A DNA stretch of 64,000 nt, from the NCBI RefSeq assembly GCF_016650635.1, contig NZ_JAEKFI010000003.1, forward strand, positions 1,302,001-1,366,000, read 5' to 3'. The notes beneath the pieces were generated by a model that was not told the DNA's origin, searched no databases, and was given only the letters and a program-made list of their open reading frames with translations. Within the stretch, counting starts at the first letter, position 1. Each line of letters opens with the position of its first letter. Source of the stretch: Pseudomonas sp. TH43 (GTDB lineage Bacteria; Pseudomonadota; Gammaproteobacteria; Pseudomonadales; Pseudomonadaceae). Positions 25,041 to 34,924 of this stretch are shown one piece after another. The position numbers and the translations under genes are program-made.

Positions 25041-26636
25041 ATGAAAATGCTTCCCCTACGTGCGGCCGTCGCTGCCGCGTTGTTGAGCGCCGCCATCGGC
25101 GTCTCGGCCAAACCCTTGGTGGTCTGCACCGAAGCCAGTCCGGAAGGCTTCGACATGGTCCAGTACACAACTGCAGTCACTGCCGATGCGGTGGCCGAAA
25201 CCATTTTCAACCGCCTGGTCGACTTCAAGCCCGGCACCACTGAAGTGGTTCCGGCGCTGGCCGATTCCTGGGAAATCAGCGATGACGGCCTGACGTACAC
25301 GTTCCACCTGCGCAAAGGCGTCAAGTTTCACACCACCGACTACTTCAAGCCGACCCGCGACATGAACGCCGACGACGTGCTCTGGAGCTTCCAGCGTCAG
25401 CTGGACCCGAATCACCCGTGGCACAAACTGTCGAGCGTGGGCTTCCCGTACTTTGAAAGCATGGGCTTCAAAGAACTGCTGAAGAACGTGGAAAAGGTTG
25501 ACGACAACACCGTCAAATTCACCCTGACCCGTCGCGAAGCACCGTTCCTGGCTGACGTGGCCATGCCATTCACCGCGATCTACTCCGCTGAATACGCCGA
25601 CCAGTTGCTCAAGGCCAACAAGACCGGCGACCTCAATAACAAGCCGATCGGCACCGGCCCGTTCATCTTCCAGCGTTATGCAAAAGATGCCCAGGTACGC
25701 TTCAAGGCCAACCCGGAATACTTCCGTGGCAAGCCGCCGGCCGATGCGCTGATTCTGGCGATCGCCACCGACAACAACGTGCGCCTGCAGAAGCTCAAGG
25801 CCAATGAGTGCCAGATCGCCCTGTATCCGAAACCGGATGACATCCCGAGCATCAAGAAAGACAGCAACCTGAAAGTCGAAGAACTCGACGCAATGACCGT
25901 CTCGTACATCGCCATGAACACCCAGCACAAGTACATGAGCGACGTGCGAGTGCGCAAAGCCATCGACATCGCTTTCGACAAGGAAGCCTACGTCAACGCG
26001 CTGTTTGGCAAAGGCAACGCGACGGTCGCGGTCAACCCGTACCCACCCACGCTGCTGGGCTACAACCACGACCTGAAGAACCCGCCACGCGACCTCGACG
26101 CCGCCCGCAAGCTGCTCAAGGAAGCCGGGGTACCTGAAGGCACTGTGTTTACTCTGTTTACCCGTAACGGCGGCGGCCCGACCAACCCGAACCCGATGCT
26201 CGGCGCACAAATGATGCAGGCTGACCTGGCGAAAGTCGGGATCAAGATCGACATCCGCGTCATGGAATGGGGCGAGATGCTCAAACGCGCCAAGGCCGGC
26301 GAGCACGACATGGTGTCGGCCGGATGGGCGGGCGACAACGGCGACCCGGATAACTTCCTGACGCCTATGCTCAGTTGTGAAGCGGCCAAGAATGGCGAGA
26401 ACTATGCACGCTGGTGCAACGAGAAATTCCAGACACTGCTGGATGAAGCACGGGCTAAAGTAGATCCGGCGGAACGCGCCAGGCTCTACGAACAGGCACA
26501 AGTGCTGTTTAATCAGGATCAGCCATGGATCAGCATGGCCCATACCAGGATGTTTACCGCAATGCGCAACAACGTAGAGGGCTACCACATCAGCCCTCTC
26601 ACCACTAATAACTTCGCCACCACTCAGGTGAAGTAG
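25041..26636 (+). CDS. dppA4: di/tripeptide-binding protein, SBP family 5 (DppA4 type)
   Basis: 531 residues with a signal peptide ending VSA. It is the most divergent of the four paralogues and closest in style to E. coli DppA: LVVCTEASPEGFDMVQYTTAV, NEYFRGKPPADA-like region, GWAGDNGDPDNFLTPMLSC. AGAGGG before ATG 25041 sets the start. It is directly upstream of dppB with a perfect hairpin between, the usual arrangement for an operon whose first gene (binding protein) is made in excess. Confidence 0.92.
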   Translation: MKMLPLRAAVAAALLSAAIGVSAKPLVVCTEASPEGFDMVQYTTAVTADAVAETIFNRLVDFKPGTTEVVPALADSWEISDDGLTYTFHLRKGVKFHTTDYFKPTRDMNADDVLWSFQRQLDPNHPWHKLSSVGFPYFESMGFKELLKNVEKVDDNTVKFTLTRREAPFLADVAMPFTAIYSAEYADQLLKANKTGDLNNKPIGTGPFIFQRYAKDAQVRFKANPEYFRGKPPADALILAIATDNNVRLQKLKANECQIALYPKPDDIPSIKKDSNLKVEELDAMTVSYIAMNTQHKYMSDVRVRKAIDIAFDKEAYVNALFGKGNATVAVNPYPPTLLGYNHDLKNPPRDLDAARKLLKEAGVPEGTVFTLFTRNGGGPTNPNPMLGAQMMQADLAKVGIKIDIRVMEWGEMLKRAKAGEHDMVSAGWAGDNGDPDNFLTPMLSCEAAKNGENYARWCNEKFQTLLDEARAKVDPAERARLYEQAQVLFNQDQPWISMAHTRMFTAMRNNVEGYHISPLTTNNFATTQVK

Positions 26637-26646
26637 ATAAGAAACT

Positions 26647-26676
26647 CCCGGTTTCCCTGACCTCAGGGAAACCGGG
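26647..26676 (+). promoter_or_regulatory. intercistronic hairpin between dppA4 and dppB
   Basis: CCCGGTTTCCCTGA and TCAGGGAAACCGGG form a perfect 14-bp stem with a 2-nt gap and no T-run. Such stems commonly protect the upstream mRNA from 3' decay and let some transcription continue. Confidence 0.75.
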
Positions 26677-26709
26677 CACGCCTAACCGGCTGATGAGGTA
26701 CCACACAAG

Positions 26710-27720
26710 ATGTTTAGTTTTATTGCCCGCCGACTGGGGTTGTTGATCCCCACGTTTTTCGGCATCACCTTGCTGACTTTCGCGTTGATTCGCATGATCC
26801 CTGGCGACCCCGTGGAAGTGATGATGGGCGAACGTCGGGTCGACCCCGAAATGCACGCTCAGGCAATGGAACGCCTAGGTCTGAACAAGCCGCTGTATGC
26901 CCAGTATCTGGACTACATCGGCAAACTGGCCCACGGCGATCTCGGCGAATCCCTGCGTACTCGCGAGAGCGTATGGACCGAGTTCACCTCCCTCTTCCCG
27001 GCGACCCTGGAACTGTCCATGGCCGCCCTGCTGTTCGCCGGCATTCTCGGGCTTCTGGCCGGGGTGATCGCGGCACTCAAGCGAGGATCCCTGTTCGACC
27101 ATGGGGTGATGGGCATCTCCCTGGCGGGGTATTCGATGCCGATCTTCTGGTGGGGCCTGATCCTGATCATGTTCTTCTCGGTGAGCCTCGGCTGGACACC
27201 GGTTTCCGGGCGCATCGACCTGCTCTACGACATCGAGCCGCGCACCGGTTTCATGCTCATCGATACGCTGCTGGCCGATGACGTCGGGGCGTTCTTCGAT
27301 GCCCTGCATCACCTGATATTGCCGGCTATCGTGCTCGGTACCATTCCGCTGGCAGTTATCGCGCGGATGACCCGTTCGTCGATGCTCGAAGTACTGCGCG
27401 AAGACTACATCCGCACCGCCAAGGCCAAAGGCCTGTCGCCGTCGCGCGTGGTGTTCGTCCACGGTCTGCGTAACGCGCTGATCCCGGTACTGACCGTGGT
27501 CGGCCTGCAAGTCGGCACGCTGCTCGCCGGTGCGGTACTGACCGAAACCATCTTCTCGTGGCCCGGCATCGGTAAATGGCTGATCGAAGCCATCGGCGCC
27601 CGCGACTATCCGGTCGTACAAAACGGCATCCTGTTAATCGCCTGCCTGGTGATTCTGGTCAACTTCGTAGTGGACATCCTCTACGGCTTTGCCAACCCAC
27701 GCATCCGTCATCAGCGCTGA
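26710..27720 (+). CDS. dppB: dipeptide ABC transporter permease DppB
   Basis: 336 residues, six membrane segments. Family features: N-terminal RRLGLLIPTFFGITLLTFAL, IPGDPVEVMMGE, and the ATPase-contact loop RTAKAKGLSPSRVVFVHGLRNALIP. It forms the inner-membrane channel with DppC. Upstream it follows the dppA4 hairpin; downstream dppC starts after 10 bases. Confidence 0.95.
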   Translation: MFSFIARRLGLLIPTFFGITLLTFALIRMIPGDPVEVMMGERRVDPEMHAQAMERLGLNKPLYAQYLDYIGKLAHGDLGESLRTRESVWTEFTSLFPATLELSMAALLFAGILGLLAGVIAALKRGSLFDHGVMGISLAGYSMPIFWWGLILIMFFSVSLGWTPVSGRIDLLYDIEPRTGFMLIDTLLADDVGAFFDALHHLILPAIVLGTIPLAVIARMTRSSMLEVLREDYIRTAKAKGLSPSRVVFVHGLRNALIPVLTVVGLQVGTLLAGAVLTETIFSWPGIGKWLIEAIGARDYPVVQNGILLIACLVILVNFVVDILYGFANPRIRHQR

Positions 27721-27730
27721 GGTCAATACC

Positions 27731-28657
27731 ATGAGCACTCCAACATCCTCAGTAGCCACCGCTGCTTCCAGCGCGGATCAAAGCCTGCTGTACCCGTCAC
27801 CGTACAAAGAATTCTGGCAAGCCTTCTCGAAGAACAAGGGCGCGGTTGCCGGCCTGCTGTTCATGCTGCTGGTGATTTTCTGCGCGCTGTTCGCCCCTTG
27901 GGTCGCGCCGCACAACCCGAGCGAGCAATACCGCGACTTCCTGCTGACGCCGCCGGCGTGGCTTGAAGGCGGGCAGATGCAATTCTTGCTCGGCACCGAT
28001 GAACTGGGTCGCGACCTGCTGTCGCGCCTGATCCAGGGTTCGCGCCTGTCGCTGCTGATCGGTTTGTCGTCGGTGGTGATGTCGCTGATTCCGGGGATCC
28101 TGCTGGGTCTGTTCGCCGGTTTCTTCCCGAAAATCCTCGGCCCATCGATCATGCGTCTGATGGACATCATGCTGGCCCTGCCATCCCTGCTGCTGGCTGT
28201 GGCGATTGTCGCCATCCTCGGCCCTGGCCTGATCAACACCGTGATCGCGATTGCTGTGGTGTCCTTGCCGTCCTACGTGCGTCTGACCCGTGCAGCCGTC
28301 ATGGGTGAACTGAACCGCGACTACGTCACCGCCGCGCGTCTGGCCGGTGCCGGTCTGCCACGCCTGATGTTCATCACCGTGCTGCCGAACTGCATGGCGC
28401 CACTGATCGTTCAGGCAACCCTGAGCTTCTCTTCGGCAATTCTCGATGCTGCGGCTCTGGGCTTCCTCGGCCTTGGCGTTCAACCGCCAACCCCTGAGTG
28501 GGGCACCATGCTGGCCTCGGCCCGCGACTATATCGAACGCGCCTGGTGGGTCGTCAGCCTGCCCGGTTTGACCATTTTGCTCAGCGTGCTGGCAATCAAC
28601 TTGATGGGCGACGGCCTGCGCGATGCGCTGGACCCGAAACTCAAGAACGCCGCCTGA
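27731..28657 (+). CDS. dppC: dipeptide ABC transporter permease DppC
   Basis: 308 residues with an N-terminal cytoplasmic stretch, then six membrane segments. [25 protein letters not shown] is the OppC_N/DppC signature, and [22 protein letters not shown] is the ATPase-contact loop. ATG 27731 (MSTPTSS) is chosen over the frame opening inside dppB. It pairs with DppB. Confidence 0.95.
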   Translation: MSTPTSSVATAASSADQSLLYPSPYKEFWQAFSKNKGAVAGLLFMLLVIFCALFAPWVAPHNPSEQYRDFLLTPPAWLEGGQMQFLLGTDELGRDLLSRLIQGSRLSLLIGLSSVVMSLIPGILLGLFAGFFPKILGPSIMRLMDIMLALPSLLLAVAIVAILGPGLINTVIAIAVVSLPSYVRLTRAAVMGELNRDYVTAARLAGAGLPRLMFITVLPNCMAPLIVQATLSFSSAILDAAALGFLGLGVQPPTPEWGTMLASARDYIERAWWVVSLPGLTILLSVLAINLMGDGLRDALDPKLKNAA

Positions 28658-28667
28658 GGAGATTCCC

Positions 28668-29636
28668 ATGTCACTGCTAGAAATCAAGAATCTCAATGTT
28701 CGCTTCGGCGACAAAACCGCCGTGCCGGTGGTCGATGGTCTCGACCTGAAAGTCGACAAAGGCGAAGTACTGGCCATCGTTGGCGAGTCCGGTTCGGGTA
28801 AGTCCGTGACCATGATGGCGCTGATGGGACTGATCGAGCACCCGGGGATCGTCACTGCCGACGCCCTCAACTTCGACGGTAAAAACATGCTCAAGCTGAG
28901 CAATCGCCAGCGTCGGCAGATCGTCGGTAAAGACTTGGCGATGGTCTTCCAGGATCCGATGACGGCGCTCAATCCGAGCTACACCGTCGGTTTTCAGATC
29001 GAAGAAGTGCTGCGTCTGCACCTGAAAATGTCCAGCAAGCAAGCGCGCAAACGTGCGATCGAACTGCTGGAAAAAGTTGAAATCCCCGGCGCAGCCAGCC
29101 GCATGGACGCCTACCCGCACCAACTGTCCGGCGGTATGAGCCAGCGCGTCGCAATCGCCATGGCGATTGCCGGTGAGCCGAAACTGCTGATCGCTGACGA
29201 ACCGACCACGGCGCTCGACGTAACGATTCAGGCACAGATCATGGATCTGTTGCTGGCGTTGCAGAAAGAACAGAACATGGGCCTGGTGCTGATCACCCAC
29301 GACCTCGCGGTCGTCGCTGAAACTGCCCAGCGCGTGTGCGTGATGTACGCCGGTCAAGCCGTTGAAGTCGGTCAGGTGCCGCAACTGTTCGACATCCCCG
29401 CGCATCCGTACAGCGAAGCGCTGCTCAAGGCGATTCCCGAGCACAGCCTCGGCGCCTCACGTCTGTCGACGCTGCCGGGCATCGTCCCGGGCCGCTATGA
29501 CCGTCCGCAGGGTTGCCTGCTGTCGCCGCGCTGCCCGTACGTGCAGGACAGCTGCCGCGCGCAACGCCCCGGCCTAGACCCGAAAAGCCACAGCCTCGCC
29601 CGCTGCTTCTACCCGTTGAACCAGGAGGTGGCGTAA
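28668..29636 (+). CDS. dppD: dipeptide ABC transporter ATPase DppD
   Basis: 322 residues. Walker [14 protein letters not shown]-loop [18 protein letters not shown], signature [15 protein letters not shown], Walker [14 protein letters not shown]-loop LITHDLAV. The C-terminal oligopeptide/dipeptide extension has the Cys cluster [14 protein letters not shown], which in relatives may hold an iron-sulphur cluster. GAGGAG before ATG 28668. It forms the heterodimeric motor with DppF, whose ATG overlaps its stop. Confidence 0.95.
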   Translation: MSLLEIKNLNVRFGDKTAVPVVDGLDLKVDKGEVLAIVGESGSGKSVTMMALMGLIEHPGIVTADALNFDGKNMLKLSNRQRRQIVGKDLAMVFQDPMTALNPSYTVGFQIEEVLRLHLKMSSKQARKRAIELLEKVEIPGAASRMDAYPHQLSGGMSQRVAIAMAIAGEPKLLIADEPTTALDVTIQAQIMDLLLALQKEQNMGLVLITHDLAVVAETAQRVCVMYAGQAVEVGQVPQLFDIPAHPYSEALLKAIPEHSLGASRLSTLPGIVPGRYDRPQGCLLSPRCPYVQDSCRAQRPGLDPKSHSLARCFYPLNQEVA

Positions 29637-30616
29637 TGGCCGTCGTACTTACCGCCCGCGACCTGACCCGTCACTACGAAGTCTCCCGTGGCCTGTTCAA
29701 GGGCCACGCGACCGTGCGCGCCCTCAACGGCGTGTCGTTCGAACTGGAAGCCGGCAAGACCCTCGCGGTGGTCGGCGAATCGGGCTGCGGCAAATCCACC
29801 CTCGCCCGCGCCTTGACGCTGATCGAAGATCCGTCCTCGGGCTCGTTGAAAATCGCCGGGCAAGAAGTCGCCGGCGCCGACAAGGCCCAGCGCAAGCAAC
29901 TGCGCAAAGACGTGCAGATGGTCTTTCAGAGCCCGTACGCATCGTTGAACCCACGGCAGAAAGTCGGTGACCAGCTCGGCGAACCGCTGCTGATCAACAC
30001 CAACCTGAGTGCTGCCGAACGTCGCGAGAAAGTCCAGGCGATGATGAAGCAGGTCGGCTTGCGCCCAGAGCATTACCAGCGCTATCCGCACATGTTCTCC
30101 GGCGGTCAGCGTCAGCGTATCGCTCTGGCTCGGGCGATGATGCTGCAACCGAAAGTGCTGGTGGCGGATGAACCGACCTCGGCATTGGACGTGTCGATTC
30201 AGGCGCAGGTGCTCAACCTGTTCATGGATCTGCAGCAGGAGTTCAACACCGCGTACGTGTTCATCTCGCACAACCTGGCGGTGGTGCAACACGTGGCCGA
30301 TGACGTGATGGTGATGTACCTCGGTCGTCCGGTGGAACTGGGCCCGAAAAACGCCATCTACGAGCGCCCACTGCACCCGTACACCCAGGCGCTGCTGTCG
30401 GCGACCCCAACCATTCACCCGGATCCGAACAAGCCGAAAATCAAGATCGTCGGCGAACTGCCCAACCCGTTGAACCCGCCTTCAGGCTGCGCGTTCCACA
30501 AGCGCTGCCCGTATGCGACCGAGCGTTGCAGCACTGAAGAGCCCGCCCTGCGTGCGCTCGACAATCGGCAGGTGGCTTGCCACTACGCCGAGCAATTCCT
30601 CGACGGCGCTGCGTAA
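29636..30616 (+). CDS. dppF: dipeptide ABC transporter ATPase DppF
   Basis: 326 residues. Walker A GESGCGKSTLAR, Q-loop VFQSPYASLNPRQKVGDQL, signature FSGGQRQRIALARAM, Walker B VLVADEPTSALD. C-terminal CAFHKRCPYATERC Cys cluster as in DppD. The ATG overlaps the dppD stop (TAATG), with AGGAGG seven bases before. Last gene of the dpp operon. Confidence 0.95.
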   Translation: MAVVLTARDLTRHYEVSRGLFKGHATVRALNGVSFELEAGKTLAVVGESGCGKSTLARALTLIEDPSSGSLKIAGQEVAGADKAQRKQLRKDVQMVFQSPYASLNPRQKVGDQLGEPLLINTNLSAAERREKVQAMMKQVGLRPEHYQRYPHMFSGGQRQRIALARAMMLQPKVLVADEPTSALDVSIQAQVLNLFMDLQQEFNTAYVFISHNLAVVQHVADDVMVMYLGRPVELGPKNAIYERPLHPYTQALLSATPTIHPDPNKPKIKIVGELPNPLNPPSGCAFHKRCPYATERCSTEEPALRALDNRQVACHYAEQFLDGAA

Positions 30617-30639
30617 AAAGATCTGCGGACAAACACAAA

Positions 30640-30722
30640 ACCTGTAGGAGCTGCGGCACGCAGCGATCTTTTGATTTTTAGAATCAGGATCAAAAGATCG
30701 CAGCGTGCCGCAGCTCCTACAG
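30640..30722. repeat. long REP-type inverted repeat after dppF
   Basis: CCTGTAGGAGCTGCGGCACG and its inverse at the right end, with GATCTTTTGAT arms inside, form a nearly perfect hairpin of about 40 bp. Confidence 0.9.
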
Positions 30723-30757
30723 GGGATCGTGTTTTACCCGGGTTTAAAGTGTTAACC

Positions 30758-30810
30758 AAACCCCTTCCACCTCGATTGCGCATCAGTCGAGGCAGAAGGG
30801 GTTTTCTTTT
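30758..30810. terminator. terminator between dppF and the small secreted protein gene
   Basis: AAACCCCTT and CCTCGA pair with TCGAGG and AAGGGGTTTT, followed by CTTTT on the plus strand. Because the flanking genes are convergent it may serve both. Confidence 0.8.
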
Positions 30811-30819
30811 GCCTGCAAT

Positions 30820-31080
30820 CTACGTCTGGCTGTCGCCATCATCCGGATCATCGGTGTCCGGCTCGTCCGTGGTCGAGTCGTCATCGTCCTTGCTACCGCC
30901 CTGATCCTGATCGCCAGGCTCGGATTCGGACTTCGCCAGCATCAACCCGCTATGCCCGGCCTGCCCACTGAACGCCTGCGAACCATGATCCTCGCACGCG
31001 GCCCAAGCCGTCGCGGTGCCGAGGGACAGCATGACCATCACTTTCAACAGCAGTAAAACGCGTAGCAACCTGTTTTTCAT
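30820..31080 (-). CDS. small secreted acidic protein, unknown function
   Basis: 86 residues from ATG 31080 (a second ATG at 31092 is possible). Residues 1-28 are a clear signal peptide ending TAWA. The mature part of about 58 residues has one Cys (AACEDHGSQAF) and a very acidic, low-complexity tail rich in Asp, Gly, Ser and Thr (KDDDDSTTDEPDTDDPDDGD). The tail could bind divalent cations or simply be disordered. I do not recognise a family. Bases 31081-31270 upstream hold only promoter-sized sequence. Confidence 0.6.
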   Translation of the reverse strand: MKNRLLRVLLLLKVMVMLSLGTATAWAACEDHGSQAFSGQAGHSGLMLAKSESEPGDQDQGGSKDDDDSTTDEPDTDDPDDGDSQT

Positions 31081-31269
31081 GACCGATTCCATCCTGTGCA
31101 GGTGAAACAGCAATGCCGATCCGGCGCTGAGTGAAATCTAGTTCCGATCAGCCGGGTTCACCAGATAGGACGCTAATGAACACGCAGAAATGCCGTTGGC
31201 GGACAGACCTGTTTCGAATAAAGGTCATAACCGTATCAGCTAAGCGACACGCGACAGCGAGGGTTCACG

Positions 31270-31835
31270 GGCTGGGCGGGCGCCTTCGCGAGCAGGCTCG
31301 CTCCTACAATTGGATCGTGTGCAGCCTGTAAGGAATGAGGTGGCTGGCGGGACGCCATCGCTGGCAAGCCAGGCTCCCACAGGGATTGGTGCAGCCTGAA
31401 GGGAATGGGCGGCTGGTGGGGCGCCATCGCTGGCAAGCCAGGCTCCCACAGGAATTGGGTGCAGCCTGAAGGGAATGGGGCGGCTGGCGGGACGCCTTCG
31501 CGAGCAGGCTCGCTCCCACAATTGGATTGGGTGCAGCCTGAAGGGAATGGGGCGGCTGGCGGGACGCTATCGCTGGCAAGCCAGGCTCCCACAGGGATTG
31601 GGTGCAACCTGTAAGAAATGGGTCGGCTGGCAGGCCGCTTTCGCGAGCAGGCTCGCTCCTACAATTGGATTGGGTGCAGCCTGAAGGGAATGGGGCGGCT
31701 GGCGGGACGCCTTCGCTGGCAAGCCAGGCTCCCACAGGAATTGGGTGCAGCCTGAAGGGAATGGGGCGGCTGGCGGGACGCCATCGCTGGCAAGCCAGGC
31801 TCCCACAGGCATCGCGAGCAGTCTCGCTCCCACAA
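31270..31835. repeat. tandem array of eight REP units of about 71 bp
   Basis: REP cores begin at 31281, 31353, 31422, 31493, 31565, 31636, 31708 and 31779. Spacers are alike (GGGTGCAGCCTGAAGGGAAT, GGGGCGGCTGGCGGGACG). The core alternates between CGCGAGCAGGCTCGCT (A) and CGCTGGCAAGCCAGGCT (B) in the order A B B A B A B B. Frames through the array, on either strand, are artefacts of the repeat length. Confidence 0.95.
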
Positions 31836-31873
31836 AAAACCAGCAGCAAAACACCCATCGCCCCTGCTCCTCA

Positions 31874-32198
31874 CCACTCAACAGGATGAGCGTTAGCTCG
31901 GCAGCAGCTCTTGATCTTGATTCACGGGCGACGTCGGCAGGCTGAGTGGAGGGATTGATCCGGGGGTGGGAGCGCAGCGACCGTTTGGCGCAGCCAAACA
32001 CATCGAGAGGAGGTGCAGCGCAGCAAACCGTAGGCGATGCCCCCCGGATCGATCCCGCAGCGAAGGAACCCCGAGCCCCAGCGAGCGGGCCGAACGTAGG
32101 AGCAAGCGTTTTTTTGCTTACTTTTTTTAGGCGTTTGTAAAAAAAGTGAGTCGCCGTAAGGGCGAAACCCTAAGCCGCCATCACCGAAAAACGGATAT
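31874..32198. repeat. 325-bp structured dispersed repeat, copy 2
   Basis: Direct copy of 17530-17853. Its helices are GATCCGGGGG (31957-31966) with CCCCCGGATC (32041-32050); GTTTGGC (31983-31989) with GCCAAAC (31993-31999); ACTTTTTTTA (32120-32129) with TAAAAAAAGT (32138-32147). Each differs from copy 1 by paired substitutions. In both places it follows a tandem REP array. Confidence 0.8.
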
Positions 32199-32221
32199 AC
32201 ACACAAAACCAAACCAACAAA

Positions 32222-32253
32222 AAAGCCCCCAAGGCCTACACCTAGGGGGCTGC
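32222..32253 (-). terminator. intrinsic terminator of prfC
   Basis: On the minus strand AGCCCCC pairs with GGGGGCT around an inner AGG/CCT, then a run of T. Confidence 0.9.
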
Positions 32254-32272
32254 AGATAAACCAGCTCAAAGC

Positions 32273-33856
32273 TTAGTGATGCTCACGCGTCGCACGGAAT
32301 TTCACATCCGGCCAACGCTCTTCCATCAACGCCAGATTAACCCGCGTCGGCGCGAGATAGGTCAGATGACCACCACCGTCGACAGCCAGGTTCTCCACAG
32401 CCTTGTTGGAAAACTCCTCAAGCTTCTTCTTGTCGCTGCATTCGATCCAGCGCGCGGAATACACAGTGATCGGCTCATACGAGCACTCAACCTTGTATTC
32501 CTCTTTCAAACGGCTGGCGACCACATCGAACTGCAGCACACCAACGGCACCAAGAATGATGTCGTTGCTGCGCTCCGGGAAGAACACCTGAGTGGCGCCT
32601 TCTTCAGCCAGCTGTTGCAGGCCCTGACGCAGTTGCTTGGATTTCAGCGGATCACGCAAACGCACACGACGGAACAATTCCGGGGCGAAGTGCGGAATGC
32701 CGGTGAAGCCCAGGGTTTCGCCTTCGCTGAAGGTGTCGCCGATCTGGATGGTGCCGTGGTTGTGCAAACCGATAATGTCACCGGCAAAAGCTTCTTCCAG
32801 CTGTTCGCGCTCCGAGGAGAAGAACGTCAGGGCGTCGCCGATGCGCACGTCCTTGCCGGTGCGCACGTGGCGCATCTTCATGCCTTTCTCGTACTTGCCG
32901 GAGCAGATACGCATGAAGGCGATGCGGTCGCGGTGTTTCGGGTCCATGTTCGCCTGGATCTTGAAGATGAAGCCCGAGAACTTCTCTTCGACCGGCTCGA
33001 CGGTACGCTCGTTGGCCACACGGGCCAACGGACGCGGTGCCCAATCAACCACAGCATCAAGCACGTGATCGACACCGAAGTTGCCCAATGCCGTACCGAA
33101 GAATACCGGTGTCAGCTGACCGTCGAGGAACTCCTGCTGGTTGAACTCGTGGCAGGCGCCTTGAACCAGTTCAAGCTGCTCGATGAAACGCTCGTACTCG
33201 TCACCCAGATGCGCACGAGCTTCGTCGGAGTCGAGTTTCTCGATGATCTTGGTTTCGGTGCGTTCGTGACCATGACCGGCGGTGTAGACAATGATGTAGT
33301 CATCGGCCAGGTGATACACGCCTTTGAAGTCGCGGTAGCAACCGATCGGCCAGGTGATCGGCGCAGCCTTGATCTTCAGAACAGCTTCGATCTCGTCGAG
33401 CAGTTCGATCGGGTCGCGGATGTCACGGTCGAGTTTGTTGATGAAGCTGACAATCGGCGTGTCACGCAGACGGCAGACGTCCATCAGCGCGATGGTCCGT
33501 GGCTCGACACCTTTACCGCCGTCGAGAACCATCAATGCCGAGTCCACCGCCGTCAGGGTGCGATAGGTATCTTCGGAGAAGTCTTCGTGGCCCGGGGTGT
33601 CGAGCAGGTTGATCATGTGCTCGCGATACGGGAACTGCATGACCGACGTGGTAATGGAAATACCCCGTTGTTTCTCCATCTCCATCCAGTCGGATGTCGC
33701 ATGGCGATCGGATTTACGGGATTTCACCGTACCGGCCACAGCAATCGCCTTGCCCATCAACAGGAGCTTTTCGGTGATCGTGGTTTTACCGGCATCGGGG
33801 TGGGAAATAATGGCGAAAGTGCGGCGTTTCGCGACTTCGGCGGCCTGGTTGGTCAT
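32273..33856 (-). CDS. prfC: peptide chain release factor 3
   Basis: 527 residues, the usual RF3 length. GTPase motifs: [14 protein letters not shown] (G1), [14 protein letters not shown] (G3), NKLDRD (G4). Domain II and the RF3-specific C-terminal domain follow. It recycles RF1 and RF2 from the ribosome after termination. It is a single gene with its own terminator, divergent from the osmoprotectant transporter. Confidence 0.97.
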   Translation of the reverse strand: MTNQAAEVAKRRTFAIISHPDAGKTTITEKLLLMGKAIAVAGTVKSRKSDRHATSDWMEMEKQRGISITTSVMQFPYREHMINLLDTPGHEDFSEDTYRTLTAVDSALMVLDGGKGVEPRTIALMDVCRLRDTPIVSFINKLDRDIRDPIELLDEIEAVLKIKAAPITWPIGCYRDFKGVYHLADDYIIVYTAGHGHERTETKIIEKLDSDEARAHLGDEYERFIEQLELVQGACHEFNQQEFLDGQLTPVFFGTALGNFGVDHVLDAVVDWAPRPLARVANERTVEPVEEKFSGFIFKIQANMDPKHRDRIAFMRICSGKYEKGMKMRHVRTGKDVRIGDALTFFSSEREQLEEAFAGDIIGLHNHGTIQIGDTFSEGETLGFTGIPHFAPELFRRVRLRDPLKSKQLRQGLQQLAEEGATQVFFPERSNDIILGAVGVLQFDVVASRLKEEYKVECSYEPITVYSARWIECSDKKKLEEFSNKAVENLAVDGGGHLTYLAPTRVNLALMEERWPDVKFRATREHH

Positions 33857-33993
33857 GGGAAATCGCCTGGCGGTGATTCAAAAAAGGGCCGCGATTATAG
33901 CCCAAGTCAGTGCAATAACCGAACCGTTGAGCACATTAAGGGTGGCCAAATGCTGCCTCAGATGGGAACCTTTTAAAGCACGGAGACGTCCAT

Positions 33994-34019
33994 CCCCTGT
34001 TACGACATTTCGTCAGGGG
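33994..34019 (+). promoter_or_regulatory. hairpin in the prfC/opuC intergenic region
   Basis: CCCCTG pairs with CAGGGG and ACG with CGT within 26 bases. The 330-base gap 33857-34186 holds the divergent promoters and this hairpin; I see no gene in it. Confidence 0.35.
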
Positions 34020-34186
34020 CTGAAAAATCAGCAAGTTAGCCTGACGAGGCTGCGCTCATGGCTCGCTTTCAGACCGCTTTTTGCCGGTGCTGAGGGAGCT
34101 GCTTCTCGCGAACGTTTTTCCCGGCAGCCAAAGTTTGGCATGCCACACGGGATTGCGCTCGCCGACTATAAAAAAGGAGTCCGCCT

Positions 34187-34903
34187 GTGGCTATCCGCTA
34201 TGGCAAAGGGCTGATGGGAGGTGCGGTTGTAATCGCGCTCCTGGCCCTGCTGGTCCACTGGATCGGCATCAACACGATCGAACACTACCGCGACGATTTG
34301 TTGTTTTACCTGCAAGCTCATCTGATTCTCGTCCTCGCTTCAATGCTGGCCGCCCTGGTCGTGGGCATCCCCGCCGGTATCTTTCTCAGTCGCCCGACCA
34401 TGGTCGGCCGCGCTGAACGCTTCATGCAGATCTTCAATATCGGTAACACCGTGCCGCCGTTGGCCGTACTCGCGATTGCCCTGGGGATTCTTGGCATCGG
34501 CAGCGGTCCGGCGATCTTCGCTTTATTCCTCGCCTCGTTGCTGCCGATTGTGCGCAACACCTATGAAGGCCTGAAAAACGTCCAGGGTTCGCTGAAAGAA
34601 GCCGCTGTCGGCATCGGCATGACCCCGCGTCAGGTGCTGTGGCAAGTCGAACTGCCCAACGCCGTACCGATCATCATCGGTGGTGTGCGTGTCGCGCTGG
34701 CGATCAATGTGGGTACCGCGCCGCTGGCGTTCCTGATCGGCGCCAACAGCCTCGGCAGCCTGATTTTCCCCGGCATCGCCCTGAACAATCAGCCGCAACT
34801 GCTGCTCGGCGCCGCGTGTACCGCGCTGCTGGCCTTGCTGCTCGATGGCGTGGTCACCCTCGCCAGCCGTCTCTGGCTGGAACGCGGTTTGCGCCCGACT
34901 TAA
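34187..34903 (+). CDS. osmoprotectant ABC transporter permease (OpuCB/OpuCD type)
   Basis: 238 residues, GTG start with AAAAGGAG before it. Five to six membrane segments; the ATPase-contact loop is GSLKEAAVGIGMTPRQVLWQVELPNAVPIIIGG. It is one of two permeases of a transporter for quaternary amines such as glycine betaine, choline or carnitine; the order permease, binding protein, permease, ATPase matches opuC of P. aeruginosa. Substrate by family and context only. Confidence 0.88.
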   Translation: MAIRYGKGLMGGAVVIALLALLVHWIGINTIEHYRDDLLFYLQAHLILVLASMLAALVVGIPAGIFLSRPTMVGRAERFMQIFNIGNTVPPLAVLAIALGILGIGSGPAIFALFLASLLPIVRNTYEGLKNVQGSLKEAAVGIGMTPRQVLWQVELPNAVPIIIGGVRVALAINVGTAPLAFLIGANSLGSLIFPGIALNNQPQLLLGAACTALLALLLDGVVTLASRLWLERGLRPT

Positions 34904-34924
34904 GGCTTTTGCGAAGGAATACCT

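Noticed and set aside
31236..31858. Overlapping long frames on both strands across the REP array
   Set aside because: The repeated peptide content (for example PHSLQAAP on one strand) comes from the 71-bp unit; no ribosome site or coding bias.
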